From the NCBI GenBank assembly GCA_030537465.1, contig JAUNMP010000010.1, forward strand, positions 1-48,451: a stretch of 48,451 bases of DNA, read 5' to 3'. The stretch's first letter is position 1, and the number at the start of each line of letters is the position of its first letter. The notes beneath the pieces are model-generated. The model had not been told where the DNA came from and made no database searches. It was given only the letters and a program-made list of their open reading frames with translations. Below are positions 1-8,099 of this stretch, one piece after another. The position numbers were made by a program, and so were the translations under genes. The stretch comes from a bacterium. Its GTDB lineage: Bacteria > Verrucomicrobiota > Kiritimatiellia > RFP12 > UBA1067.

Positions 1-290
1 TCCATTATGATGTAGCAGTAGTTTGTCGCAGGGTCCTCGCCGACATCATATACGGAAAGCAGGTTGTTGTGGCGGATGCGCATGGCGAACTCTGCCTCGC
101 GCACGAAGCGCTGACGCCATTCATGACGCTGCGGTCCGTCAGGCGGCACCATGACCTTGATGGCACAGAGGGCATTGCCGCCGACAGACTTTGCAAGGTA
201 GACCGCTCCCATGCCGCCCTTGCCTAGCAGCTTTACGATTACATAGTCGCCAAACATGTCGCCGGCGCTAAAGAAATCAGGCTCGCCCAT
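1..290 (-). CDS. Serine/threonine protein kinase, N-terminal part (runs off left edge)
   Basis: The first ~96 residues of a Hanks-type Ser/Thr kinase are readable on the minus strand. They contain the glycine-rich loop LGKGGMGAVYLA and the VAIK-type lysine in CAIKVM, followed by a REAEFAMRIRHNNLL segment matching the alpha-C helix. These are hallmark subdomains I-III of bacterial PknB-like kinases. The catalytic loop and everything downstream lie outside the window. ATG at 290 is preferred because an AGGG sits 8 nt upstream; an in-frame ATG at 296 is possible. A TTGACA promoter lies about 80 bp upstream. The ATP-binding role is secure; substrate and membrane topology cannot be judged. Confidence 0.9.
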   Translation of the reverse strand, partial: MGEPDFFSAGDMFGDYVIVKLLGKGGMGAVYLAKSVGGNALCAIKVMVPPDGPQRHEWRQRFVREAEFAMRIRHNNLLSVYDVGEDPATNYCYIIM

Positions 291-349
291 AGACATCACC
301 CTGTTTGCACATGTGACCACAAAACATTTTTTCTTTTGTTTTCGTTTTT

Positions 350-379
350 AGTGTACTATTTTAGTCCAGTTGTTGTCAA
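350..379 (-). promoter_or_regulatory. Sigma70-type promoter of the kinase gene
   Basis: On the minus strand a perfect -35 TTGACA (374-379) is followed after 18 bp by TACACT (350-355, 4/6 match to TATAAT). The predicted start lies about 50 nt before the kinase ATG. The rest of 291-462 is AT-rich near the kinase and GC-rich toward the neighbouring gene; no further gene is seen there. Confidence 0.55.
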
Positions 380-462
380 CGTGGCGCAACGGCAAGTTGG
401 GCATTGGCCCGCGTCCCCTCCCCAGAGCCACGGACGACGACGAAACGTTCGTTCGGCGGAAT

Positions 463-2088
463 TCACTCAATTCCGAGATAACCGCAGTTCCAGACGGAGA
501 TTTCGGGAATCGTCACTCGGACAATATCCCCTTCACGCGTCACGGGAAGGTCCACCGCCGGACGGCGCATTTCATGCCAGACAACCTTCGCCCCCTGCGG
601 CACGCCGCGGAGACGCAGCATCACCGGTCCCTGCACGTCGATGCGCGTGTTCAGCAACGCCACAGTGCGGAGCAGGCCCTTCTCCGTGGCATGCGGCACC
701 ATCAATCCCACGAATGGGGATTCAAGCACGGCAGGAAGGCCGCCCACGCGGGCGTCGAGCCCGTCACGCGCCTCCTGAACGGTCTTCGACCCCACGCTGC
801 AGACTTTGAGCTTGAGATCCTCCGCCGTCAGATCGCCGATTCTGCGGCCGAGTCCCGGCAGAACAGGAACGCCGGAGATCGCATAGCGATAGAGCTGGGC
901 GGGTGTGAGCTTGTCCGCGGCGAAACCGACGGGGACAGTCCCTTCGTTCGCCTTTGCGAATCCCTTCAGGACCGGCGATGCATCCGCCAATGGCTTCAGA
1001 ATCGTCCTGGAATAGAGTTCATCCGTCTCGTACCGCGTGTCGAGCAACAGCAGACTGGTCGAATTAAACCCGTAGGCGAGAGCGACGAAGCTCTCCACCA
1101 GCGCGCTCTGCGCACTGCGGCTGCCGTAGGCACGCGGCCAGCTCTCGACCTCGGGACACCACGTCCCGACATTCGGCAGGTCCGCGACCTTCGCCCGGAA
1201 CCGCGCGGCGATGAGGCTCTTCACCACCTGGTCATTCGGATTGATGTCGTAGTAGAAGCCGCCGCCGGGACGAAGTCCCGTGGGCCGTCCGCTCGCCTTC
1301 GCCATCGCCGTCGTGATCGCCCGAACGGAATCAATCGACCCCTCGTCGAAACAGTGCTGGAACGCCATCGTCGTCTCGGGTGACCGCACGTGGAATTCCT
1401 CCGCGATCACCCGCGCGACCGCGGCGATCGACCGCACCGAAAACGCCTTCCAGCGAGCGGCCAGCGAGGCGTCCTTCACCATCGCCGCGTCCAGGGTCTG
1501 TCGTGTCCAGTTGGACGACTCCTCGGCATTGAACGCCGCGAGGCACATCGCGCACCAGCAGCCCGGACGGGACTTGTTTGTCGCCGGGGTATGGTTGTGG
1601 ATCCGAAGGTCATCGTCGATCCACACGCTACCTGGTTTGAAAGACGCGTAGATGCGCGCCATCTCGCGGATATAGGCGAGAAAAGCCGGCTGGCGCGGAC
1701 AGTTGCAGTATCTGTCCTCCACGCCCGTCGACCCCGTCCAACCCGTCCAGTCCTTCGCCGAACAGTCTTCGCAGGACGACAGGGCATCCGAATGCCCGAG
1801 CGTCGCCTGAAACTGAAGACTGGGGACAATGCCGACCTTCCGCAAATCGTCCGCAGCCTGCGCAAGGCGCTCCGCCTGGGCACGATGCCACGCAAGCGGA
1901 GGCACGCCGATACCGGTGGAGAACCACACCTCGTCGCAGCAACCCGGGTTCTCGGCAATCGCCTGATAGGTCTTCCGCCACTGCTCCATGGTCGCCGTAT
2001 GGGGGCCCCGCAGACGCAGGGACATCACGGGAACGGCGGACACACCAACGGCGAATCCCGCCGTCAACAAGAGAAGCAGCTTCTTCAT
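463..2088 (-). CDS. Secreted GH42-like TIM-barrel protein with Cys-rich metal-site motif
   Basis: This 541-residue protein starts with a classic signal peptide (MKKLLLLLTAGFAVGVSA). It has the look of a clan-A glycosidase: the stretch VWIDDDLR sits where GH42-type enzymes carry the acid/base segment. The motif CWCAMCLAAF resembles the zinc-binding CxCxxC loop of GH42 beta-galactosidases. Further cysteines lie in SCEDC and YCNC. The C-terminal ~100 residues form a beta-rich domain. It begins 4 bp inside the end of the upstream beta-helix fusion gene (ATGA overlap), so the two are probably translated together and may act on the same glycan. The exact family and substrate are not recognised; a non-catalytic role is possible. 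Confidence 0.7.
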   Translation of the reverse strand: MKKLLLLLTAGFAVGVSAVPVMSLRLRGPHTATMEQWRKTYQAIAENPGCCDEVWFSTGIGVPPLAWHRAQAERLAQAADDLRKVGIVPSLQFQATLGHSDALSSCEDCSAKDWTGWTGSTGVEDRYCNCPRQPAFLAYIREMARIYASFKPGSVWIDDDLRIHNHTPATNKSRPGCWCAMCLAAFNAEESSNWTRQTLDAAMVKDASLAARWKAFSVRSIAAVARVIAEEFHVRSPETTMAFQHCFDEGSIDSVRAITTAMAKASGRPTGLRPGGGFYYDINPNDQVVKSLIAARFRAKVADLPNVGTWCPEVESWPRAYGSRSAQSALVESFVALAYGFNSTSLLLLDTRYETDELYSRTILKPLADASPVLKGFAKANEGTVPVGFAADKLTPAQLYRYAISGVPVLPGLGRRIGDLTAEDLKLKVCSVGSKTVQEARDGLDARVGGLPAVLESPFVGLMVPHATEKGLLRTVALLNTRIDVQGPVMLRLRGVPQGAKVVWHEMRRPAVDLPVTREGDIVRVTIPEISVWNCGYLGIE

Positions 2089-5000
2089 TTCGCGAACACG
2101 TAGAGACGAATGGAATCCGCGGCGAGCGGGCCGTCAACAGACGCCGTCCCCGGCGCAGCGATCTTCGTCGGCACGCCGAGGCCTTCGATCTGGACGTCGA
2201 CCGGCTTCTCGGACGTGTTCCACGCAATCACGGCGCTCGTGCCGTCTGCCGCCGCGAAGCGCTTGGCGATCACGGACGCGTTGGCGCACGTGAAACCTTC
2301 GTTGTCCACGAAACGGCCCTTCAGCAGATACTTCGCCTGGGCGCGCTGGAAATCGAGCACGGACTTCATATACGCACTCGCCTCGGCGGCGGGAATGGAG
2401 GCCATGTCCTGGAGATTCGGGATGTTCTGGACCGTGCCGTAGTCCGCCTTCACGGGAATCTTGCCCTCGAGCACATAGGTGCGATCGGGCATGTAGCGCG
2501 CCTCGATCTCGCTGCGCATGCCGAAGGTCGCCACGAAGTTCACCTGCGGGCGCGTGTTCATCGGCGTGGGGAGACGGACCGTCGTCACAAGTTCGGGGAA
2601 CGTGTAGCGCCAGAGTTCCGGGAATGACTCCGTCTTCGAATCAGACGCGCGGCGCTTCACAGCCTCGATCTGCGGACGAAGAACGCCGTATTCACATCCG
2701 TGGAAGATGCCCGTCGAGTCGAGGATCGTGTCATGCAGGCCCTCGGTGAGAATCGCGAAGTTCGCATTCTTCTTCTGGATTTCGTCGGCGATCGTACGCA
2801 TGAAGGCGGGACGCTCCTCCGCGTAGGAGAAGTAGGGCGTCTGATGCCCGTGTCCCGTGCCGTAGCAGGCGAACGGCGCGAAGATGCCGAGCTGGTCGTA
2901 GAGAATGCCGTCCGCGCCGAAGCTGTTGGCCTGTTCGGCGAGACTGTACATGCGTTCGTGCCAGGCCTTGCCGTAGAGGCAGCCGAGGGCGAACTGGTAG
3001 ACGGGGATGTCCTTGTACTTGTGGTAGGTCTGGATGACGCGTTCGCCGTTCTTCTTCACGAGGGCGAGCTTTTCGCCGTGCTGTTTCCAGAACTCGGTGG
3101 CGCCCACCTGCTGGAGCTGACCATTCGCGTAGATGTAGACCTTGATGCCACGGCGGTGCGCCTCGGCAATGCCCGCCTTGAGCGCCGGCACGCCGCCCAT
3201 CTCCTCGCTTGGATCATAGTCGGGATAGAGATGGTCATGACCGCCCTTCGTCCAGCCGAAGAGACCGATGCAGTCGAGTCCGTTCTTCTGTGCGACGTCG
3301 CAGAGCAGCGGGATGTCGGTGTACTTCCAGAACAGCGCCTCGTTCTGCTGGCGCATGATCACGAGCAGCCAGCCCGTCGTGTCGCGCGTCCAGTCGGGCG
3401 TCGCCGCACGGACCTCGCGTACCGTGTCGTACCACGTGCGGTAGCGCTTGGCGGCGTCATGCCAATCCCCTTCCATCTTTTCGCAGACCGTCTCGGGGAT
3501 GTCCCAGGTTCCGCCCGCCTCGAGGAACAGACGGTGGTCGAAGGCAACCTCGGCGCGGCGCTCGTTCGGCGTCCAGCGCATGCGCAGACGCTTCGGCTGC
3601 GCCTTCGGGTCGTGTGCGCCCATGTAGAACGTGCCGTAACCCGAGTCGAGGGCCATCCAGGGCATCGTGAGACCGGTCGCGCCCGGATGGAAGCCCGTAT
3701 CGAAGGTGTAACGTCCATCCTTCAACGCAAACCAGCCAGTCGGCGCCCAGGAGTTGTGGTCGTTTTCGGGCGGCACGGGCTTGATGCCCGCCTGACCGGC
3801 ATTCGGGAACTCCTTCACGCAACGGCCCGTGCCCTGGGCAAAGTAGAACGCCGCGTCGGCAGGATCGACGCGCACGCGGTTGAAATAGGGTCCCTCGAAG
3901 GCGACAATGCGAATGCCCTTGTCGTTGTTGACGATCTGTCCCTTGTAGGCCTTGCCGCCCGGAACCGTGCGTTCCTCGACGACGACCTTCACGTTCCAGG
4001 ACTGGCAGCCGTCCGTCAGCTGCTCGCAGGTGAAGCGACGCACGCCCGGCGCAGGCTCCTCCTCGGCAATCTCCTGGCGCGCGCCCTCCAGACGGACCGC
4101 TTTCGAGGAGCCCGCCTGTTCGAGCGTCAAGCGCCACTCGGGACGGTTCTGCGGATAGTAGTTCCACTTCACGTTGTCGAAGACGATATCACGCGCGTTT
4201 TCGAACCAGCCGTTCGCCAGACCCGCGCCCGCCACGCCGAAGTCGCCGCCAGGCGTGCCGCTCGGCTTCTCGATGTCGAACGTCACGTTGGAGAAGCGCC
4301 AGTCGCTCACGTTGTCCTCGGGGCGGAACTGCAGCACGGGCGGACGCTGCGCGCGGAAGCGGCAGTTGGAGAACGTGATGTTCTTCAGGAACGCGACGTT
4401 CTCCGTGCGGCCGATGCTGATGTAGAACGGCGAATGGAAGCTGTTGATCGTCATGTTCGAGAAGCGCATGTTCTCGACGCTGAACGGCACGATTTCGCTC
4501 TTCGCGGGCGCGATCACGTCACGTCCGCGCGGCGGATCGATATGCTCCTTCGCCGTGAGCGGATACCCCATCGCCGGCAGGTAGAACTGGACGCCGAGAC
4601 GGGAGTACGGACAGACGATGTTGTCGAAGGAGATGTCGCGGATCGGACCGTCGCCTGTCCAGCCGATGCGGATGGCGCTCTGGTTGGACCGCAGCACGCA
4701 GTTCGCGAAGGTCATGCGCTCGCACGGACGCACCTTGCGCATCTGCTCCTGGTGCGTGCGGACGATCAGCGCGTCGTCCTGCGCGTCGATGATGCAGTCC
4801 GAAACCGTCACGTCACGGCAGCCGCCGAAGTGGAGACCGTCGCCGTTCGGGAACTCGCGGTCGCACTCGATGCGCACGCCGCGGCACTGCACGCGGTCGC
4901 AGTCGAGGAACCACGTGCTCCAGCCGCACGGCTTGTAGACGAGCACGTCGTCGAAGCGGACGTCCTTGCAACCCACGAAGAAGACGCAACGACCCGTGAT

Positions 5001-5459
5001 GTTCGTGTGGCTGATGCGCTGCCAGCGGCCGTCCACACGGTGGTGGAAAGCGGCGGCATTGCCGTCAATCGTGCCGGAGCCCGTGATCGAGACGTTCGTC
5101 TGGCCCACGGTGTAGAACATCGCGCGCTTGTTGAAGCGCGGCGAACGCTCGGGACGCCACACGGACGTCGGCTGGAATTCGGGGTACTTGTAGGGATCCT
5201 CGCCCCCCTTCAGCGTGGCGCCGCGGTCGATGTGGAGATCGACGCCGTTCTTGAGGTTGAGCGTGTAGGTCTTGTAGACGCCGCCCCCCGGCACAAGCAC
5301 GCGTCCGCCACCCATGGTGGAGCAGGCATCAATCGCCTTCTGGATCGCCGCCGTGTTGTCTGTGGTGCCATCCGGACGCGCACCGAACTGGGTCACGTCG
5401 AGCGTATTCGCCAGCGCCCCCAGGGCGGCCAGCGCGAGAGTCAGGAGTTTTGTCTTCAT
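2085..5459 (-). CDS. Secreted fusion: GH28-like beta-helix plus DUF6259-type glycosidase barrel
   Basis: The protein has 1124 residues. A signal peptide is followed by a pectinase-type right-handed beta-helix (about residues 20-440). Its opening is VTQFGARPDGTTDNTAAIQKA, then GGGRVLVPGG and GSGTIDGN, typical of GH28/pectin-lyase folds. Around residues 440-660 lies a beta-sandwich region. Residues ~690-1050 look like a TIM barrel of the DUF6259 kind (LDCIGLFGWTKGGHDHLYPDYDP, GADGILYDQLG, ILTEG). In the helix, polygalacturonase motif NTD is replaced by NGD. QDD is retained, but the usual GHG histidine segment reads QSAIRIG, so classical GH28 catalysis is doubtful. The fusion suggests two activities on one polysaccharide. 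It is translationally coupled to the GH42-like gene downstream. Confidence 0.82.
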   Translation of the reverse strand: MKTKLLTLALAALGALANTLDVTQFGARPDGTTDNTAAIQKAIDACSTMGGGRVLVPGGGVYKTYTLNLKNGVDLHIDRGATLKGGEDPYKYPEFQPTSVWRPERSPRFNKRAMFYTVGQTNVSITGSGTIDGNAAAFHHRVDGRWQRISHTNITGRCVFFVGCKDVRFDDVLVYKPCGWSTWFLDCDRVQCRGVRIECDREFPNGDGLHFGGCRDVTVSDCIIDAQDDALIVRTHQEQMRKVRPCERMTFANCVLRSNQSAIRIGWTGDGPIRDISFDNIVCPYSRLGVQFYLPAMGYPLTAKEHIDPPRGRDVIAPAKSEIVPFSVENMRFSNMTINSFHSPFYISIGRTENVAFLKNITFSNCRFRAQRPPVLQFRPEDNVSDWRFSNVTFDIEKPSGTPGGDFGVAGAGLANGWFENARDIVFDNVKWNYYPQNRPEWRLTLEQAGSSKAVRLEGARQEIAEEEPAPGVRRFTCEQLTDGCQSWNVKVVVEERTVPGGKAYKGQIVNNDKGIRIVAFEGPYFNRVRVDPADAAFYFAQGTGRCVKEFPNAGQAGIKPVPPENDHNSWAPTGWFALKDGRYTFDTGFHPGATGLTMPWMALDSGYGTFYMGAHDPKAQPKRLRMRWTPNERRAEVAFDHRLFLEAGGTWDIPETVCEKMEGDWHDAAKRYRTWYDTVREVRAATPDWTRDTTGWLLVIMRQQNEALFWKYTDIPLLCDVAQKNGLDCIGLFGWTKGGHDHLYPDYDPSEEMGGVPALKAGIAEAHRRGIKVYIYANGQLQQVGATEFWKQHGEKLALVKKNGERVIQTYHKYKDIPVYQFALGCLYGKAWHERMYSLAEQANSFGADGILYDQLGIFAPFACYGTGHGHQTPYFSYAEERPAFMRTIADEIQKKNANFAILTEGLHDTILDSTGIFHGCEYGVLRPQIEAVKRRASDSKTESFPELWRYTFPELVTTVRLPTPMNTRPQVNFVATFGMRSEIEARYMPDRTYVLEGKIPVKADYGTVQNIPNLQDMASIPAAEASAYMKSVLDFQRAQAKYLLKGRFVDNEGFTCANASVIAKRFAAADGTSAVIAWNTSEKPVDVQIEGLGVPTKIAAPGTASVDGPLAADSIRLYVFAK

Positions 5460-5502
5460 AAGGATTCTCTTCGTTTAGTCAGAAATTGGAGCATCTCGAT
5501 CT

Positions 5503-6549
5503 TCAGGCACCTGTCGGCACGCGAAGTTCAAAGGACTGGATGTCGGGCGTCGTGAGACGGCCTCTGTCGTCAATGGGGTAGCCCGCCATTGCCGGCGTGA
5601 TGCCGAGATGGAAACGGCTCTTCTGCCCCTCCACCTTAATGCCCCCGTCCGCCGTGAGCGTGATGACCGCGGAGATGGGGTCATCCCACATGATGGTGTT
5701 CTTCGCAAGCTTCCACTTCTTCAAATAGTCGGCGGGATACTTGGCGTGCGGCTTGTCGACCCAGTCGTAGTTGGCGGAATTGAGGTCCAGATAGACGATT
5801 CCGTCCAGAATCCGCACATGGTCGTGATGATGGTGGCCATTGATCACGAGGCGAACGCGACCGGGATGGCGCGCATTCGCCTCGGCGAGGATCTTCCGCA
5901 CCGCGGTACCGTCCGGGGAACCATTCACCCGCTCGAAGCTGGCATGGGATGTGACCACCACGGGATAGGGGGAGTTCTCGACGACGTCCTTCAACCATTC
6001 GAGCTGTTCGGATCCCAGACGCGAGAGTGCGCCAGGAGCCAGCTTCCAGAATTTGTGGTAGTTGGACTTGGAATAGTGGCTGAACACCCCATCGTGGAGG
6101 AAATGGTTCGTATCCGTCACCACAAAGCGGTAGCCTCCACGATCGAAATGATAGTAGCCACGCGTGAGCCTGTAGGCCGCCAGCGTCTCCTCGTGCGTAT
6201 TCCCGTCGTCGTCGTGGTTGCCGATCGTATGGTAGGCGGGAATCTTGAAGTCGTTGTAGAAGTCCACATAGTCGCGGAACTTGGCGGGAGCATGGGTGAA
6301 GTCGCCCATATGGATCACCATGTCGCAGGCGGAAGACTCGGCGCGGGCGAGAATCTTCTCAAGCCACGCACGGGTGTCGTGCGGAAAGACGCCTGGATAG
6401 TAGTGGATATCAGCGAAGGCGCAGAACTTCAATGCACCAGTCACAGTCGACGCCGCAGCCGCGGGCAACACGGCAGAGGCGCCCAACAGGGCGGCGGAGG
6501 AGAGAAATCCCCGACGCCCAAGGGAGGTGGAAGATGATGAAATGTCCAT
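5503..6549 (-). CDS. Tat-exported calcineurin-like metallophosphoesterase
   Basis: The 348-residue product has a twin-arginine-like leader (LGRRGFLSSAALLGASAVLPAAAAS). The metallophosphoesterase signature blocks follow in order: FADIH, HMGDFTH, GNHDDD, a lone histidine in TSHAS, and the terminal GHHHHDH. These supply the dinuclear metal ligands of phosphodiesterases and phosphatases. It begins 6 bp after the stop of pdxT, so it is likely co-transcribed with the PLP synthase genes; whether it acts on phosphorylated vitamers or on another periplasmic substrate is unknown. No clear Shine-Dalgarno precedes the ATG. A second protein of this type is encoded at 17.0-18.0 kb. Confidence 0.88.
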   Translation of the reverse strand: MDISSSSTSLGRRGFLSSAALLGASAVLPAAAASTVTGALKFCAFADIHYYPGVFPHDTRAWLEKILARAESSACDMVIHMGDFTHAPAKFRDYVDFYNDFKIPAYHTIGNHDDDGNTHEETLAAYRLTRGYYHFDRGGYRFVVTDTNHFLHDGVFSHYSKSNYHKFWKLAPGALSRLGSEQLEWLKDVVENSPYPVVVTSHASFERVNGSPDGTAVRKILAEANARHPGRVRLVINGHHHHDHVRILDGIVYLDLNSANYDWVDKPHAKYPADYLKKWKLAKNTIMWDDPISAVITLTADGGIKVEGQKSRFHLGITPAMAGYPIDDRGRLTTPDIQSFELRVPTGA

Positions 6550-6555
6550 TGCGGA

Positions 6556-7134
6556 CTATGATACCACAAATTCCTCCACCATTGACAGGAAATGAGAGTG
6601 GACCGTCGTGTCGGGATCAAGTTCCGGATGGAACGCGGTGGCGAGGATGTTCCCCTGCCGCACTGCGACGGGGATACCGTTTTCAGAGGCAAGGATATCT
6701 ACGCCCGACCCGACTTCACGAATCGCGGGAGCCCGGATGAAGGACATGGGGATGGACACTCCGTCGGCGAACGGTCCCTCTGCGTGGAAGCTGCCGAGCT
6801 GACGCCCGTAGGCGTTCCGCTCGACGACCACGTCGAGGAGTCCAAAGTGGACAAGAGGGTCGTCCTGGATCCGACGGGCGAGCAGGATCAGTCCGGCGCA
6901 GGTCCCGAAGACGGGCAGCCCCGCGCCGATCATCCGCCGAAGCGGATCGAAGAGATCGAGTTCGTGGAGAAGCTTGCCCTGGACGGTCGACTCGCCTCCC
7001 GGCAGGATCAGACCATCGAAGGGGTTCTCGACATCAGCCCGCGTGCGGATCTCGAACGGCGTCGCACCGAGTTCCGCAATCCGACGCTCATGCTCGATGA
7101 ACGCCCCCTGCAGGGCAAGCACACCGACTCTCAC
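6556..7134 (-). CDS. pdxT: Pyridoxal 5'-phosphate synthase glutaminase subunit PdxT
   Basis: This 192-residue class I glutamine amidotransferase releases ammonia from glutamine and passes it to PdxS for PLP synthesis. Visible features are the family-typical start [15 protein letters not shown], the glutamine-binding LPGGEST loop (residues 44-50), the nucleophile Cys79 in [10 protein letters not shown], and the His169/Glu171 pair in AFHPELDP. Length matches the family. Its ATG overlaps the pdxS stop by 4 bp, as expected for the two subunits of one complex, and the next gene follows after 6 bp. Confidence 0.97.
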   Translation of the reverse strand: MRVGVLALQGAFIEHERRIAELGATPFEIRTRADVENPFDGLILPGGESTVQGKLLHELDLFDPLRRMIGAGLPVFGTCAGLILLARRIQDDPLVHFGLLDVVVERNAYGRQLGSFHAEGPFADGVSIPMSFIRAPAIREVGSGVDILASENGIPVAVRQGNILATAFHPELDPDTTVHSHFLSMVEEFVVS

Positions 7135-8006
7135 TTGCCACGCTCCGCCATCAACAGCTCAATCTCGCCCTCGTTGATGCCGACCATCGCCTCTCCCAGG
7201 TCCTCGGAGACCTCGGCAATGATCTGGGGCTTGTCGAAATTGGTGACGGCCTTGACGATCGCAGCCGCGCGTTTCGCGGGATTTCCGCTCTTGAAGATGC
7301 CGGAGCCCACGAACACGCCCTCCGCGCCAAGCTGCATCATCAGCGCCGCATCGGCAGGGGTCGCCACGCCACCGGCGGCGAAGTTGACGACGGGGAGCTT
7401 TTTGTTGTCGTGTACGGACTTCACCAGTTCATAGGGGACGCGCAGCTCCTTGGCCGCCTCGTAGAGCTCGTCCGCGCCGAGGGACGCCACGCGGCGGATC
7501 TCGCTCTGCATCATCCGCATGTGGCGGACCGCCTGGACGACGTCGCCCGTGCCGGGCTCGCCCTTCGTGCGGATCATCGACGCACCTTCCGAAATGCGGC
7601 GCAGCGCCTCGCCCAGATCCTTCGCGCCGCAGACGAACGGAACCTTGAACTGCGACTTGTCGATGTGGAGCCGATCGTCCGCCGGCGAAAGCACTTCGCT
7701 CTCGTCGATGTAGTCGATCTCGATTGCCTCGAGCACCTGCGCCTCGACGAAATGTCCGATGCGGCACTTCGCCATCACGGGGATCGATACGGCCTGCTGA
7801 ATGCCCTTGATCATCTTCGGGTCGCTCATGCGCGACACACCACCGGCGGCACGGATGTCGGCCGGGATGCGCTCCAGCGCCATCACGGCGCACGCGCCCG
7901 CCGCCTCGGCGATCCGGGCCTGCTCCGGCGTCGTCACATCCATGATTACGCCGCCCTTCAGCATCTGCGCCAGGTTGCGGTTCAACTGCACACGGTCTTC
8001 GCTCAT
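7131..8006 (-). CDS. pdxS: Pyridoxal 5'-phosphate synthase lyase subunit PdxS
   Basis: The product builds PLP from ribose 5-phosphate, glyceraldehyde 3-phosphate and ammonia in the ribose-dependent pathway. The 292 residues carry the strongly conserved [27 protein letters not shown] and MAKCRIGHF segments. Lys80 and Lys148 (in [10 protein letters not shown]) match the two catalytic lysines of the family (81 and 149 in B. subtilis numbering). The open frame extends upstream to 8144, but ATG 8006 fits both the family's N-terminus and an AGGAG located 7 nt upstream. ATG 8012 is too close to that site. Expression is probably controlled by the divergent MocR gene through repeats at 8055-8099. Confidence 0.98.
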   Translation of the reverse strand: MSEDRVQLNRNLAQMLKGGVIMDVTTPEQARIAEAAGACAVMALERIPADIRAAGGVSRMSDPKMIKGIQQAVSIPVMAKCRIGHFVEAQVLEAIEIDYIDESEVLSPADDRLHIDKSQFKVPFVCGAKDLGEALRRISEGASMIRTKGEPGTGDVVQAVRHMRMMQSEIRRVASLGADELYEAAKELRVPYELVKSVHDNKKLPVVNFAAGGVATPADAALMMQLGAEGVFVGSGIFKSGNPAKRAAAIVKAVTNFDKPQIIAEVSEDLGEAMVGINEGEIELLMAERGK

Positions 8007-8054
8007 CGTCATTCTCCTGTTGGGTTTGAACGCAGGATATGATAGACTTTCGAT

Positions 8055-8099
8055 TGGTCTTATAGAATGACCAGAACAAGTAATTTTGATATGACCAGA
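8055..8099. promoter_or_regulatory. Candidate PdxR/MocR operator: three GACCA half-sites
   Basis: In the 92-bp divergent region between pdxS and the MocR gene, TGGTC (8055-8059) and GACCA (8069-8073) form an inverted pair separated by 9 bp. ATGACCAGA occurs twice as a 9-bp direct repeat (8067-8075 and 8091-8099, period 24 bp). The second copy touches the regulator's own ATG, and a TATAGA -10-like hexamer lies at 8061-8066. MocR/PdxR regulators are known to bind short direct and inverted repeats in such divergent promoters; assignment to this regulator is inferred. Confidence 0.6.

Noticed and set aside
2700..5555. Very long plus-strand open frame (951 codons) opposite the beta-helix fusion
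   Set aside because: It is antisense to a protein with clear domains, its translation is rich in Arg/Val/Ala/Glu without any recognisable motif, and GC-rich DNA readily leaves such frames open.
8007..8098. PLP- or other riboswitch upstream of pdxS
   Set aside because: The leader is short and shows no conserved aptamer-like pairing; the repeats fit a protein operator better.
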